From positions 1-64,000 of the forward strand of contig JASJAN010000012.1 in NCBI GenBank assembly GCA_030066985.1: a DNA stretch of 64,000 nt, given 5' to 3'. Shown here one piece after another: positions 41,963 to 50,366 of the stretch. Numbering within the stretch: the first letter of the stretch is position 1; the number at the start of each line of letters is the position of its first letter. The stretch comes from Desulfobacterales bacterium (lineage in GTDB: Bacteria; Desulfobacterota; Desulfobacteria; Desulfobacterales; JAHEIW01). Position numbers and translations under genes: made by a program. The notes under the pieces are model-generated. The model made no database searches. It worked only from the letters and a program-made list of their open reading frames with translations, and was not told the origin of the DNA.

Positions 41963-42790
41963 ATGGATTTGGCGGATGCGATACTACTGGGCATTGTCCA
42001 GGGCTTGACCGAATTCTTACCGGTCAGCAGCTCGGGACACCTGGTGCTGCTGCAGCAATTACTTGGGCTCAAAGAAGCCGAGCTTTTTTTTGACGTTTGT
42101 GTTCATCTGGGAACACTGGTGGCCGTTATCATCGTCTTTCGACAGGAGATTAAAGATATCGTCCTGGCGCTGTTGCGGCTAATGGCGATGACAGGTCAAA
42201 AAGAGGAGATGCGGGCTGCAATTGAATCCGATCCGCAACTAAAAATGGCCCTGCTGATCGTTATCGGATCCATCCCCACCGCAGTGCTGGGGCTGTTATT
42301 TAACAGTATAGCAGACCGGCTGTTTTCGTCGGTGATGATCGTGGGTGTGATGCTGATCGTCACCGGCTTGCTGTTATGGGCGACCCGAGGTAAAACCAAA
42401 GACGGCCCAGCGGCCGGTATCGATCGCCTCACTCCTAAAAACGCGTTTACTATCGGCATCGTGCAGGGATTGGCCATTATCCCCGGCATCTCAAGATCGG
42501 GCGCCACCATCAGTACGGGCCTCCTATTGGGTATCGACCGCGAGATTGCAGCTCGATATTCCTTTTTGCTTTCGATACCGGCCATCGTCGGCGCTGGAAT
42601 GCTGAGCCCCAAAGAGGGCTTATTCGCTGCAGGGTCGACCATTCAGATACCTTTGGTGGGCGCCATCACAGCGGCAATTGTGGGTTACGCCGCTTTAAAA
42701 GTGCTGCTGCAGGTGGTCAAAAAAGGGGGCTTGCATCTGTTTGCACCCTACTGCGGGCTGGTCGGTCTGGTAGCGATCATTTGGGGATAG
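41963..42790 (+). CDS. uppP: Undecaprenyl-diphosphatase UppP (BacA)
   Basis: The 275-residue membrane protein has the UppP signatures: LLGIVQGLTEFLPVSSSGHLVLLQ with the catalytic Glu and His, FDVCVHLGTLVAVIIVF, and GIVQGLAIIPGISRSGATISTGLL with the second PGxSRSG motif. It dephosphorylates undecaprenyl diphosphate to recycle the lipid carrier of cell-wall synthesis. It starts 9 bp after the MoeA-PBP gene, so it is probably co-transcribed, although the functions are unrelated. Confidence 0.97.
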   Translation: MDLADAILLGIVQGLTEFLPVSSSGHLVLLQQLLGLKEAELFFDVCVHLGTLVAVIIVFRQEIKDIVLALLRLMAMTGQKEEMRAAIESDPQLKMALLIVIGSIPTAVLGLLFNSIADRLFSSVMIVGVMLIVTGLLLWATRGKTKDGPAAGIDRLTPKNAFTIGIVQGLAIIPGISRSGATISTGLLLGIDREIAARYSFLLSIPAIVGAGMLSPKEGLFAAGSTIQIPLVGAITAAIVGYAALKVLLQVVKKGGLHLFAPYCGLVGLVAIIWG

Positions 42791-42853
42791 TAGGTGCTGA
42801 CGGCGGGTATTGCATTACGTGTTGCGGGTTTCGGGAACCTGGTGGTTTGAAAT

Positions 42854-42936
42854 CTCGAGGACGAGCACGAGGACGACGAGGACGAAGGCTCATGCGCTTT
42901 ATCGTACTCGTCCTCCTACTCGTCCTCGTCCTCGGT
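42854..42936. repeat. Inverted-arm repeat element G (6-nt unit CGAGGA)
   Basis: Follows uppP. The left arm (42856-42887) reads CGAGGA, CGAGCA, CGAGGA, CGACGA, GGACGA. The right arm (42902-42935) is the reverse complement of CGAGGA, CGAGGA, CGAGTA, GGAGGA, CGAGTA. The central 14 bases include CTCATGCGC. As RNA it forms a long GC-rich hairpin that could stop or protect the upstream transcript, although there is no T run. Confidence 0.78.
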
Positions 42937-43047
42937 TGTTTTCTAATTGTGCCGCGCTAAACAAATGGTTAGCTCCAAAACAGTTCCCTCATTCACCAGC
43001 AAATAGTCAGCTGCCTATTTATAGAAGCAAGAAAAATAATCAGATCC

Positions 43048-44229
43048 ATGAACATTGGCGACAAAAGAATATTTTCAACCCTTTTTTTTTCCATATTTGC
43101 CACCGTCACCGGTGTGGGTATCGTCATACCCTTGCTTCCGGTCTACGCCCATAAGCTGGGGGCCAGCGGATTTTATATCGGGATGATTTTTGGCTCTTTT
43201 TCGCTGGCGCGAATTTTTTTCCTGCCGTATTTCGGCCGTCTGTCGGACCGCAAAGGGCGTAAGCCCTTGATTGTGCCTGCACTTTTGGCCTACGCGGCAA
43301 TTTCAATGGGGTTTATCGTTTTTAAAGACATCAACGCGCTGATTGTTCTGCGGTTTTTTCAGGGGATTGCCTCGGCCATGCTGATGCCCATCATTCAAGC
43401 CTATATTGGCGATATTACACCTCCGGGCAATGAGGGGTTTAGCATGGGGCTATTTAACATGTCCATGTTCTGCGGGTTAAGTCTCGGGCCGTTTTTAGGC
43501 GGTTTCATCCATGACCGGTTCAGTCTTGAAACATCTTTTGCCTGTATGGGGCTGTTGGCCCTCATCGGTTTTTTTTTGAGCCTGTTTTTGCTGCCCCCGA
43601 CCCATAGTGAAAAATACCTCAGCAGCGGAAAATCACCGGTAAAATGGAAACAGCTATTTGCAGAGCGGGATATAACCAGTATTTTTCTGATCAGGTTTTC
43701 CCACATTCTGTGTATCGGAATTATCTGGACCTTTCTGCCACTGTATGCCAAAATTAAATATAACGCTTCAAGTTCGGCCATCGGTATACTCATCATGCTG
43801 GGTGTGCTCGTCAGCGGCATATTGCACGTGCCCATGGGGTATTTGGCCGACAAACTGAACAAACGTTGGATGGTGGTGTCCGGAGGATTGATCGTTGCGG
43901 GTGCCATTTTTTCGTTTAGGTGGGTGCCGGATTTCGCGGGGCTGGTGTGGGCCAGTATCCTTTTAGGCATCGGCGGCGGCATCGCCGTGCCGGCCTTGAT
44001 GGCCATTGCTGTCCTTAAGGGCAGTGAAACAGACTCAATGGGCTCTGTGATGGCCCTTCTGACACTGGCACACAGCCTGGGAATGCTGAGCGGCGCATTA
44101 ATCGGTGGTTTGATGATGGATGTATTTCAGCTTCAAGCCGCATTTCCGCTGGGGGCAGCGGTTATGATGATATCGGTTGCGGTTTTCCTATGGAGCACGC
44201 GTGCCCGAGACCGATTACCACAGCGTTAA
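43048..44229 (+). CDS. Major facilitator superfamily transporter, drug-efflux-like
   Basis: The 393-residue protein has 12 predicted helices and the MFS motif A GRLSDRKGRKPLI after helix 2, with ATVTGVGIVIPLLPVYAHKLGASGFYIGMIFGSFSLARI before it and LGPFLGGFIHDRFS as motif C-like. This pattern is usual in the multidrug/tetracycline (MFS_1, DHA1) group. The second half has MGYLADKLNKRWMVVSGG. The substrate is unknown. It stands alone between repeat elements G and J. Confidence 0.9.
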   Translation: MNIGDKRIFSTLFFSIFATVTGVGIVIPLLPVYAHKLGASGFYIGMIFGSFSLARIFFLPYFGRLSDRKGRKPLIVPALLAYAAISMGFIVFKDINALIVLRFFQGIASAMLMPIIQAYIGDITPPGNEGFSMGLFNMSMFCGLSLGPFLGGFIHDRFSLETSFACMGLLALIGFFLSLFLLPPTHSEKYLSSGKSPVKWKQLFAERDITSIFLIRFSHILCIGIIWTFLPLYAKIKYNASSSAIGILIMLGVLVSGILHVPMGYLADKLNKRWMVVSGGLIVAGAIFSFRWVPDFAGLVWASILLGIGGGIAVPALMAIAVLKGSETDSMGSVMALLTLAHSLGMLSGALIGGLMMDVFQLQAAFPLGAAVMMISVAVFLWSTRARDRLPQR

Positions 44230-44261
44230 ATTGACATCATATTTAGGTGCATTACTTTAGT

Positions 44262-44464
44262 CCTAAATTGAGTGTTTTAAATTTTGAAAAGGTATTAATA
44301 TGTTATTTAAATGAATTCTACCAATTAACATTTCAAAATTTAAAACCCTTCGGGCTTGTCGATTTCACCACATCTACTGCGTAAAATGCCGTTCCGCATA
44401 GTGACTATAGCGGAACGACATCTGCCTTGTAGCTGCGGCAACCTCGACAATCACTCAAATTAGG
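44262..44464. repeat. Nested inverted repeats (element J) between MFS and dnaJ
   Basis: Three layers are seen. The outer arms CCTAAATTGAGTG (44262-44274) and CACTCAAATTAGG (44452-44464) match with one mismatch. A perfect 16-bp pair, GTTTTAAATTTTGAAA (44274-44289) and TTTCAAAATTTAAAAC (44331-44346), lies inside the left part. A palindrome built on CGTTCCGC-ATAGT-G-ACTAT-A-GCGGAACG lies around 44391-44418. GTCGA/TCGAC also pairs around it. It fills the gap before dnaJ and contains no gene. Confidence 0.65.
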
Positions 44465-44494
44465 CGCAGAAATATCGATTTTTTGGAAAAAATT

Positions 44495-45610
44495 ATGAGT
44501 AACAAACGGGATTATTACGAAATTCTTAGTGTCAGCCGAAATGCCTCTGATACAGAGCTTAAAGCCGCCTACCGTCAATTGGCATTAAAATACCATCCGG
44601 ACCGAAATCCAAACGACCAAAAAGCAGAAGAAAAATTCAAGGAAGCTGCTGAGGCTTACGAGGTTCTGCGGGATCCCCAAAAGCGTTCTTTGTATGACCA
44701 ATACGGCCATGCCGGACTCGAAAATAGCGGCTTTAGCGGTTTTGGCGGCTTTGAAGATATTTTTACCAGCTTCGGTGACATTTTCGAAGATTTCTTTGGT
44801 TTCTCATCCCGCCGCCGATCAAGGAGCCGCGCCATGCCCGGTGCCGATCTGCGATATGATATCAAACTGGATTTCATGGAAGCGGTTTTTGGCATCGAAA
44901 CTGAAATCGAAATTGAAAAGCGGGAGGTGTGCCCCGAATGCGGCGGTAACGGATGCGAGAAAGACACCGAACCGGAGAACTGTCGGCATTGCAGCGGTAG
45001 CGGACAGGTTTCGCGCAGTCAGGGATTTTTTACCGTTCGCACCACCTGCCCGACATGCCGGGGCAACGGCCTGATTATTACCCATCCCTGTCCAAAATGT
45101 CGCGGAACCGGTCAGGTGATGGCCCGTAAAAAGGTTGCGGTCAAAATCCCGGCCGGTGTCGACAACGGCTCAAGGTTGCGCCTGACCGGAGAGGGCGAGC
45201 CCGGTGCTATGGGAGGCCCCCCGGGCGATCTGTATGTCTTTATCCATGTCCAGCCGCATGAGTTTTTCAGACGGCGGGATACGGATATCATTTGTGAGAT
45301 CCCCATCTCATTTGTCCAGGCAGCCTTAGGCGATAAAATCAGCGTACCGACCCTAAACGGCGATAAAATCCTCAAAGTTCCGAAAGGCACTCAACCGGGC
45401 GATGTATTTTATTTCCATGGAGAAGGTATTCCTTCTCTCAGAACGACACAACGGGGAGACCAGATCATTCAGGTTGCCGTTAAGACCCCCACACACCTTA
45501 CCAAAAAGCAGGAAACACTTCTGAAAGAGTTTGCCAAACTCGAATCAAAGAAAATATCACATAAAATAAAAAACATCCTCAAAGGCGATGCCAACAAAGC
45601 CACCGGCTAA
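44495..45610 (+). CDS. dnaJ: Chaperone DnaJ (Hsp40 type I)
   Basis: The 371-residue protein has a J domain ([25 protein letters not shown] with the HPD triad), a Gly/Phe segment ([19 protein letters not shown]), four zinc repeats ([34 protein letters not shown]) and C-terminal substrate domains. It stimulates DnaK ATPase and delivers unfolded proteins. I start at ATG 44495; the frame is open from a TTG four codons earlier. dnaK and grpE are not adjacent, and no CIRCE element is seen upstream. Confidence 0.96.
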   Translation: MSNKRDYYEILSVSRNASDTELKAAYRQLALKYHPDRNPNDQKAEEKFKEAAEAYEVLRDPQKRSLYDQYGHAGLENSGFSGFGGFEDIFTSFGDIFEDFFGFSSRRRSRSRAMPGADLRYDIKLDFMEAVFGIETEIEIEKREVCPECGGNGCEKDTEPENCRHCSGSGQVSRSQGFFTVRTTCPTCRGNGLIITHPCPKCRGTGQVMARKKVAVKIPAGVDNGSRLRLTGEGEPGAMGGPPGDLYVFIHVQPHEFFRRRDTDIICEIPISFVQAALGDKISVPTLNGDKILKVPKGTQPGDVFYFHGEGIPSLRTTQRGDQIIQVAVKTPTHLTKKQETLLKEFAKLESKKISHKIKNILKGDANKATG

Positions 45611-45674
45611 TCGATTTTAGATCACGAAATGCAAATTTTAAGCATTTGAAAATGAAAGTTGAGATAAACCAAAC

Positions 45675-46046
45675 ATGTTTGAACTAAAAGTGGTCACACG
45701 TTTTGCAGCAGCGCATCAGCTAACAATGGTCGGTGCCAAATGTGAAAATATGCACGGTCACAATTGGAAAATTGAGGTGTATGTCACCGGAGACAAATTA
45801 AACGCCGGCGGCGTACTGATGGATTTTGGAGAGATCAAAGCCCATTTGGCCGATGTGATTAAAAAATTGGATCACAAATATTTAAACGAGCTCGACTATA
45901 TACCGGATGGCAAGCCGTCATCGGAGAACATCGCTTATTATGTGGCGACTGCGCTACATAGCAAAATCGGCGATAAATCGGTCCGTATCAGCCGGGTCAC
46001 TGCCTGGGAATCCGACGATGCGTGTGCCACATATATTGTGAAGTGA
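45675..46046 (+). CDS. queD: 6-carboxytetrahydropterin synthase QueD
   Basis: The 123-residue protein matches the PTPS/QueD family: RFAAAHQL (first zinc His), CENMHGHNWKIEVYV (catalytic Cys and zinc HxH), GVLMDFGEIKAHLADVIKKLDHKYLNEL, PSSENIAYYVATALHSKI and VTAWESDDACATY. It makes 6-carboxytetrahydropterin from dihydroneopterin triphosphate in the queuosine and 7-deazapurine pathway. It is 64 bp after dnaJ and may share its transcript. No other que genes are present. Confidence 0.95.
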   Translation: MFELKVVTRFAAAHQLTMVGAKCENMHGHNWKIEVYVTGDKLNAGGVLMDFGEIKAHLADVIKKLDHKYLNELDYIPDGKPSSENIAYYVATALHSKIGDKSVRISRVTAWESDDACATYIVK

Positions 46047-46110
46047 AGGCCTGGGGCTTCTTGTTTCATTAAAAGGGTTTTAGTACTTCCTAAGTTTTAT
46101 GCCACCAATC

Positions 46111-46262
46111 GGTTCCGCGTTCTGGGTTCAGAGGTTCGAGGGTTTCAGAATCAAGTATGCTTTTCGCGAACCTGCTGCTAATTGTCGCGCCTTGTTATCA
46201 AATCAGAACATGTTCTGCTGTTAATTAACCTCTGAACCTTTGAACCTTGAACCTATGAACCG
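46111..46262. repeat. Inverted-arm repeat element F (7-nt unit GGTTCAR), overlapping the pyrE end
   Basis: Lies between the convergent queD and pyrE genes. The left arm (about 46111-46148) contains GGTTCCG, GGGTTCA, GAGGTTCG and GGGTTTCAG. The right arm (46228-46262) is the reverse complement of CCGGTTCAT, AGGTTCA, AGGTTCA, AAGGTTCA, GAGGTT. It runs over the pyrE stop codon and its last codons. A perfect 14-bp palindrome CAGAACATGTTCTG (46204-46217) lies inside. The repeat unit equals that of element E, about 6 kb away. Confidence 0.72.
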
Positions 46263-46846
46263 GGCCCTTCAAAAAGGGCCTTATACCGCTCAACAAGCTC
46301 ATCCCGTGTAATAATGCTGGCAGCATTCGACACATGCTGCCGAATGTTATCAAGCCCACCTTCCTGTCGATCAACAAATATGACCGCCTTGACAACATCA
46401 AGCCCCTCGCTGCGGGCCCGCTCGATGGCCTTGATGGTGGAGCCGCCGGTCGTGGCCACATCATCGATAATGGCCACCCGCTCACCGGGTGCAACATCGC
46501 CTTCGATCCAGCGGATCATGCCATGATCCTTTTGGGTCTTACGAATAGAGAAGGCGTTGATGGGTTTGGCCTTTAATTCGGAAGCAAACGCTGTGGCCAC
46601 TGCCAGCGGGTCGGCGCCAAAAGTGAGGCCGCCAACTGCATTGACATCCTCGTCTTTGATCGACTCAAACAACAGATGTCCGGCCAGAAACATGCCCCGT
46701 GCGCTGAGAGTTACCGGTTTGCAATTGACGTAAAACTGGCTCATGCGGCCTGACACCAGTTTATAGATGGGTTCTTGGCTGAATTTGAAAGACTTCTGAC
46801 ACAACAGCTCGATTAATTCTGCTTTCATGGCGAATGTCCTGGTCAT
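46253..46846 (-). CDS. pyrE: Orotate phosphoribosyltransferase PyrE
   Basis: The 197-residue protein has the type I PRTase features: [28 protein letters not shown] at the start, [17 protein letters not shown], the flexible-loop segment [19 protein letters not shown] and the PRPP-binding motif [19 protein letters not shown]. It makes orotidine 5'-phosphate in pyrimidine synthesis. The last three codons and stop lie inside the right arm of repeat element F, so the very C-terminus (GPGS) may derive from the repeat. Confidence 0.95.
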   Translation of the reverse strand: MTRTFAMKAELIELLCQKSFKFSQEPIYKLVSGRMSQFYVNCKPVTLSARGMFLAGHLLFESIKDEDVNAVGGLTFGADPLAVATAFASELKAKPINAFSIRKTQKDHGMIRWIEGDVAPGERVAIIDDVATTGGSTIKAIERARSEGLDVVKAVIFVDRQEGGLDNIRQHVSNAASIITRDELVERYKALFEGPGS

Positions 46847-47095
46847 GGAATGGGGGGTTATGATAGTTTTACGCTAACAATGATCATATCATTAAAAAAA
46901 GGTATAACACGAAATCGCCAAAATATAAAAACAGGAATTTTAGCCTGCAGTCCGCCACCGGGGTACCGTTATAGTCAGGTATCTTCTTTGTCACATTTTT
47001 CCGAGTAACTACAGGATTTGTTGGACGAATCGAATTATAGGATTGGAATCGCTTGCCAAGAAAATATTGATTTTAAAAGTATCATTGGATATAAA

Positions 47096-47148
47096 AAAGC
47101 CTCCACCAATAATGAAGAAGCCTGTTAATGGGATTCAGCGGAGGCTTT
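47096..47148. promoter_or_regulatory. Hairpin AAAGCCTCC/GGAGGCTTT in the pyrE-tolC gap
   Basis: The 420-bp gap between divergent pyrE and the tolC-like gene contains AAAGCCTCC (47096-47104) and GGAGGCTTT (47140-47148), separated by 35 bases that can form a smaller AGCCT/AATGGGATT pairing. No long T run follows. It may be a leader structure for the tolC-ftsEX operon. I see no small gene in this gap. Confidence 0.4.
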
Positions 47149-47266
47149 AAGCAAGGAAAACCCGAGAGGCACTCCTTGAACTCACGCAGGTTTGTAGCAA
47201 TAAAATTAGGATCGGTCAATTCGTATCTTTAAAATGCTTCGCATGCTAGCCGATAAAGGCGCCAAT

Positions 47267-48616
47267 ATGAAGATAATCAGCAAGGCTCTTCGGAATCTAT
47301 TTTTATATTTGCTCGCTGGACACATCCTGTTGATACCAGCGGTTTCAGCGACCGATGAGCAGCATCAAATGCTTTCACTCACTGATACCATCAAAGCAGC
47401 TCTGGAGGCAAATTTAAACCTGAAACGATCCCAGGAAGAAGTCAAGGCCGCCCAGGAAAACCGCAAGGCGCGCATCACTGAGTTTTTCCCGACCCTCAGT
47501 GCCTCCTATGATTATCTGCATCGAAACCGGGAGCAGACCCAGGAACTAACCGGTCTGGTCGGAGAAGACTTTGTTGTGCGTCCCGACGATGAGTATACGT
47601 TTGTGACGTCCTTTAACCAGCCGATATTCAGAGGTTTTTCAATATTTAACCAGTATCGAATCGCTGATCTGGGCCTGGATGCAGCCGAGTTTAGTGAGAA
47701 AATTACGCGGCAGGATGTGATTCTGGATGCCAAAAATGCATTTTACTCGGTACTAAAAGCCGTCAAACTGCTGGATGTTGCCAAGCAAAGGGTCAACCAG
47801 ATTGCCGCTCAAAAAGAGGTGGCCGAAAACTTCTACGAGGTGGGGATGTCCCCGCTCAACGACTTACTGGAATCCCAGGCATCGCTGGCCAATGCCCGCC
47901 AGGATGAAATAGTCGCCCTAAACGATTTGGCGATCGCCAGATCTCAATTCAATATACTTCTGCGGCGCCGGGTCAACGCAGCGGTGGAGTTGCAGGATGT
48001 CCTTGACTATACGCCGTTTGTGCATGATTTCCAATATTGCCTGGACACCGCTAAAAATGACCGCCTCGAAATCATTATAGCGGATCTGGATGTTGAAATC
48101 GCTGAAAAAGAAGTGACGCTGGCCAAAAGAGATTACATGCCATCGGTTAATTTAAGAGGTGAATATATCCGCGTCGGAGATGAGTGGAATTCGAGCGGCG
48201 GGGACGGCATTTCCGATGCGAAAAGCTGGAATATCCGGGCAACAGCTGAATGGGACTTCTGGGAATGGGGCCGCACCCATTTCGGCGTAAGAGAAAAATT
48301 GCACCGTCTTTCACAAGCGCAGTATCGCCGGGAGCAGATTTTAGACAACATAGAGCTGGAGGTTAAAACGGCCTTTCTGCGAACCCGCGAAAGTGAAAAA
48401 AATATCCTCACTGTTGAAAAAGCCATCGAGCAGGCCAAGGAAAATTTCCGTATCAACCAGGAACGGTTTAAAGAACAAGTAGCCACCACCACCGATGTTT
48501 TAGACGCCCAAACGTTGCTTTCCGATACGCTGACCAATTATTTTAATGCCCTTTACAATTTTAAGATTGCAAAAGCCACACTTTATCGTGCGATGGGGCA
48601 GGAAATCATTGAATGA
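47267..48616 (+). CDS. TolC-family outer-membrane channel protein
   Basis: The protein from ATG 47267 (449 residues) has a signal peptide (LFLYLLAGHILLIPAVSA) and the TolC/OEP duplicated pattern: MLSLTDTIKAALEANLNLKRSQEEVKAAQENRKARITEFFPTLSASY, then FYEVGMSPLNDLLESQASLANARQDEIVALNDLAIAR, and in the second half LAKRDYMPSVNLRGEYI and RFKEQVATTTDVLDAQTLLSDTLTNYFNALYNFKIAKATLYRAMG. It forms the outer-membrane exit duct of efflux or secretion systems. Its stop overlaps the ftsE start by 4 bp, which is an unusual place for a tolC gene and suggests joint translation with the divisome cluster. Confidence 0.92.
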   Translation: MKIISKALRNLFLYLLAGHILLIPAVSATDEQHQMLSLTDTIKAALEANLNLKRSQEEVKAAQENRKARITEFFPTLSASYDYLHRNREQTQELTGLVGEDFVVRPDDEYTFVTSFNQPIFRGFSIFNQYRIADLGLDAAEFSEKITRQDVILDAKNAFYSVLKAVKLLDVAKQRVNQIAAQKEVAENFYEVGMSPLNDLLESQASLANARQDEIVALNDLAIARSQFNILLRRRVNAAVELQDVLDYTPFVHDFQYCLDTAKNDRLEIIIADLDVEIAEKEVTLAKRDYMPSVNLRGEYIRVGDEWNSSGGDGISDAKSWNIRATAEWDFWEWGRTHFGVREKLHRLSQAQYRREQILDNIELEVKTAFLRTRESEKNILTVEKAIEQAKENFRINQERFKEQVATTTDVLDAQTLLSDTLTNYFNALYNFKIAKATLYRAMGQEIIE

Positions 48617-49329
48617 TGGAAACCGATGACAAGCGCTCCATAATTCGGATGTTCCATGTTCATCGCAATTACGGCACCAAAAAAGCCCTGATTGATATTA
48701 CACTCGATATTTTCAAAAATGATTTCGTATTTCTTACCGGTGCCAGCGGCGCAGGAAAAACCACGCTGCTCAAGCTGTTGTATTTGGCTGAACCGGTATC
48801 GGAAGGCCAGGTCTTGATTGATGGAATGAATCTTTCCCGCGTTCCGCGCAAGCGCCTGCCGTTCCTGCGCAGAAAATTTGGTATTATCTTTCAAGATTAC
48901 AAGCTCATCGCCAACCGTAGCGTTTTTGATAATGTTGCGCTGGTACTTGAGGCCGCCGGTAAAAAAAGACGCTTGATCCAAAAGAGGGTCAGCGGTGTGC
49001 TGCGCCTAGTCGGCATGGAAGATCGGCAAACCGCTTATCCACCCAGTCTATCAGGCGGAGAACAGCAACGGGTCGCTGTTGCCCGCGCCATCGTCGGGGA
49101 TCCGAAAATTATCCTGGCCGATGAACCCACTGGAAGCCTGGATGATGATTCCGCCCAAACTATAATGAAATTGTTAAATGGCGTGCACATCCGGGGTGCA
49201 ACCGTTGTCATCGCAACGCACGATAAAGCCCTTATTCACAAAACCGGCGGGCGGGTGTTGCTTTTAAATCAGGGGCGATTAGAAGGATCGTCAATAATCG
49301 ATAAGCAATATGATAATTCTATTTTTTAA
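48613..49329 (+). CDS. ftsE: Cell-division ATP-binding protein FtsE
   Basis: The 238-residue ABC ATPase has Walker [11 protein letters not shown], the FtsE-specific [25 protein letters not shown], signature [15 protein letters not shown], Walker [13 protein letters not shown] and switch His IATHDKAL. It pairs with FtsX to control cell-wall hydrolases at the septum. It overlaps the tolC-like gene by 4 bp and ftsX by 20 bp. Confidence 0.96.
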   Translation: MMETDDKRSIIRMFHVHRNYGTKKALIDITLDIFKNDFVFLTGASGAGKTTLLKLLYLAEPVSEGQVLIDGMNLSRVPRKRLPFLRRKFGIIFQDYKLIANRSVFDNVALVLEAAGKKRRLIQKRVSGVLRLVGMEDRQTAYPPSLSGGEQQRVAVARAIVGDPKIILADEPTGSLDDDSAQTIMKLLNGVHIRGATVVIATHDKALIHKTGGRVLLLNQGRLEGSSIIDKQYDNSIF

Positions 49330-50191
49330 AAGAGCCCTTGAAGACTTTCGCAATAATCGGCTGCTAAATATCATCACGCTACTGACCATTTCGCTATCCA
49401 TCCTCATCGTCAGCACATTCATTCTTTTCTTTATCAACACCAGTGAAATGATGAATTTCTGGAAAAAAGGACTGCGGGTGATGGCCTATCTTAAGCCGGA
49501 TTTTCCACCGGAACAGCGCACGGGCGTATGGGATCAAATCAAGGCGATGCCCGGTGTTGAAAACGTGCGCTTTATTTCAAAAGAGATGGCGTTGCGGCAA
49601 TTGAAATCCCGCATGAAACGCCAGGCATCGCTTTTTGAAAACCTGGATAAAAACCCCTTACCCGACGCATTTGAAATCCAGTTAAACCCAAAATCCCAAA
49701 ACTGGGAAAATGCGGAAGTCCTGGCCACCCAGATTGATGCTTTGGAAGCCATCGACGAAGTTGAATACGGGCAGCGGTATCTGGGACGCTTCACTCAGAT
49801 TTTTAATCTGTTTAAATTAGCCGGATATATCATGTGCGGTATTTTCTTTATGGCAGCGGTGTTTATCGTAGCCAATACGATCCGCTTGGTCATCTATTCA
49901 CGAAGGGATGAAATTGAAATCATGCGGCTGGTGGGTGCCGCTGAGCATTTTATCAAGATTCCGTTTTACTTTCAGGGTCTGATGCAGGGCGCCGCCGGCG
50001 CGGTCATCGGGTTGGCTATCTTGTTTGGGGCTTACTGGCTGATGGCCTCCAATATCGAACAAGGCGCCTTTGCAGGATTGTTTAACATTCGTTTTCTCTC
50101 GCCGCTTATGGCGGGTCTGATCATTTTGACGAGCATGCTGATTGGCTGGTTTGGCTCTTATTTATCTCTCAAACAATATTTGAGAACTTAG
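49310..50191 (+). CDS. ftsX: Cell-division membrane protein FtsX
   Basis: The 293-residue protein has the FtsX topology: an N-terminal helix (about 20-40), a periplasmic domain (MAYLKPDFPPEQRTGVWDQIKAMPGVENVRFISKEMALRQLKSR), and three further helices with the MacB/FtsX core ANTIRLVIYSRRDEIEIMRLVGA. It transmits ATP hydrolysis by FtsE to a periplasmic EnvC-type activator, which is the next gene. Confidence 0.95.
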   Translation: MIILFFKRALEDFRNNRLLNIITLLTISLSILIVSTFILFFINTSEMMNFWKKGLRVMAYLKPDFPPEQRTGVWDQIKAMPGVENVRFISKEMALRQLKSRMKRQASLFENLDKNPLPDAFEIQLNPKSQNWENAEVLATQIDALEAIDEVEYGQRYLGRFTQIFNLFKLAGYIMCGIFFMAAVFIVANTIRLVIYSRRDEIEIMRLVGAAEHFIKIPFYFQGLMQGAAGAVIGLAILFGAYWLMASNIEQGAFAGLFNIRFLSPLMAGLIILTSMLIGWFGSYLSLKQYLRT

Positions 50192-50212
50192 CAACGAAAA
50201 CGGAATCATATC

Positions 50213-50276
50213 CTCACGCAAAGATGCCAAAGCCCTAAGATCCTCTCGCTTTGCAAAGCTTTGCGGTTTTGTGCCG
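50213..50276. repeat. Short inverted-arm repeat element H (9-nt unit nnGCAAAGn)
   Basis: Between ftsX and envC. The left arm contains CACGCAAAG and ATGCCAAAG (50216-50233). The right arm (50246-50276) is the reverse complement of GGCACAAAA, CCGCAAAGC, TTTGCAAAG. The unit resembles that of element B. It interrupts an otherwise tight operon and could be a read-through hairpin. Confidence 0.55.
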
Positions 50277-50366
50277 GATATGGCAAAATAGATCTAGCAG
50301 GTCAATCGATTGGCACAATTTAAACGAATGCCTTGTACCACCAAGGTGATCCTGGTGTCATCTAAA

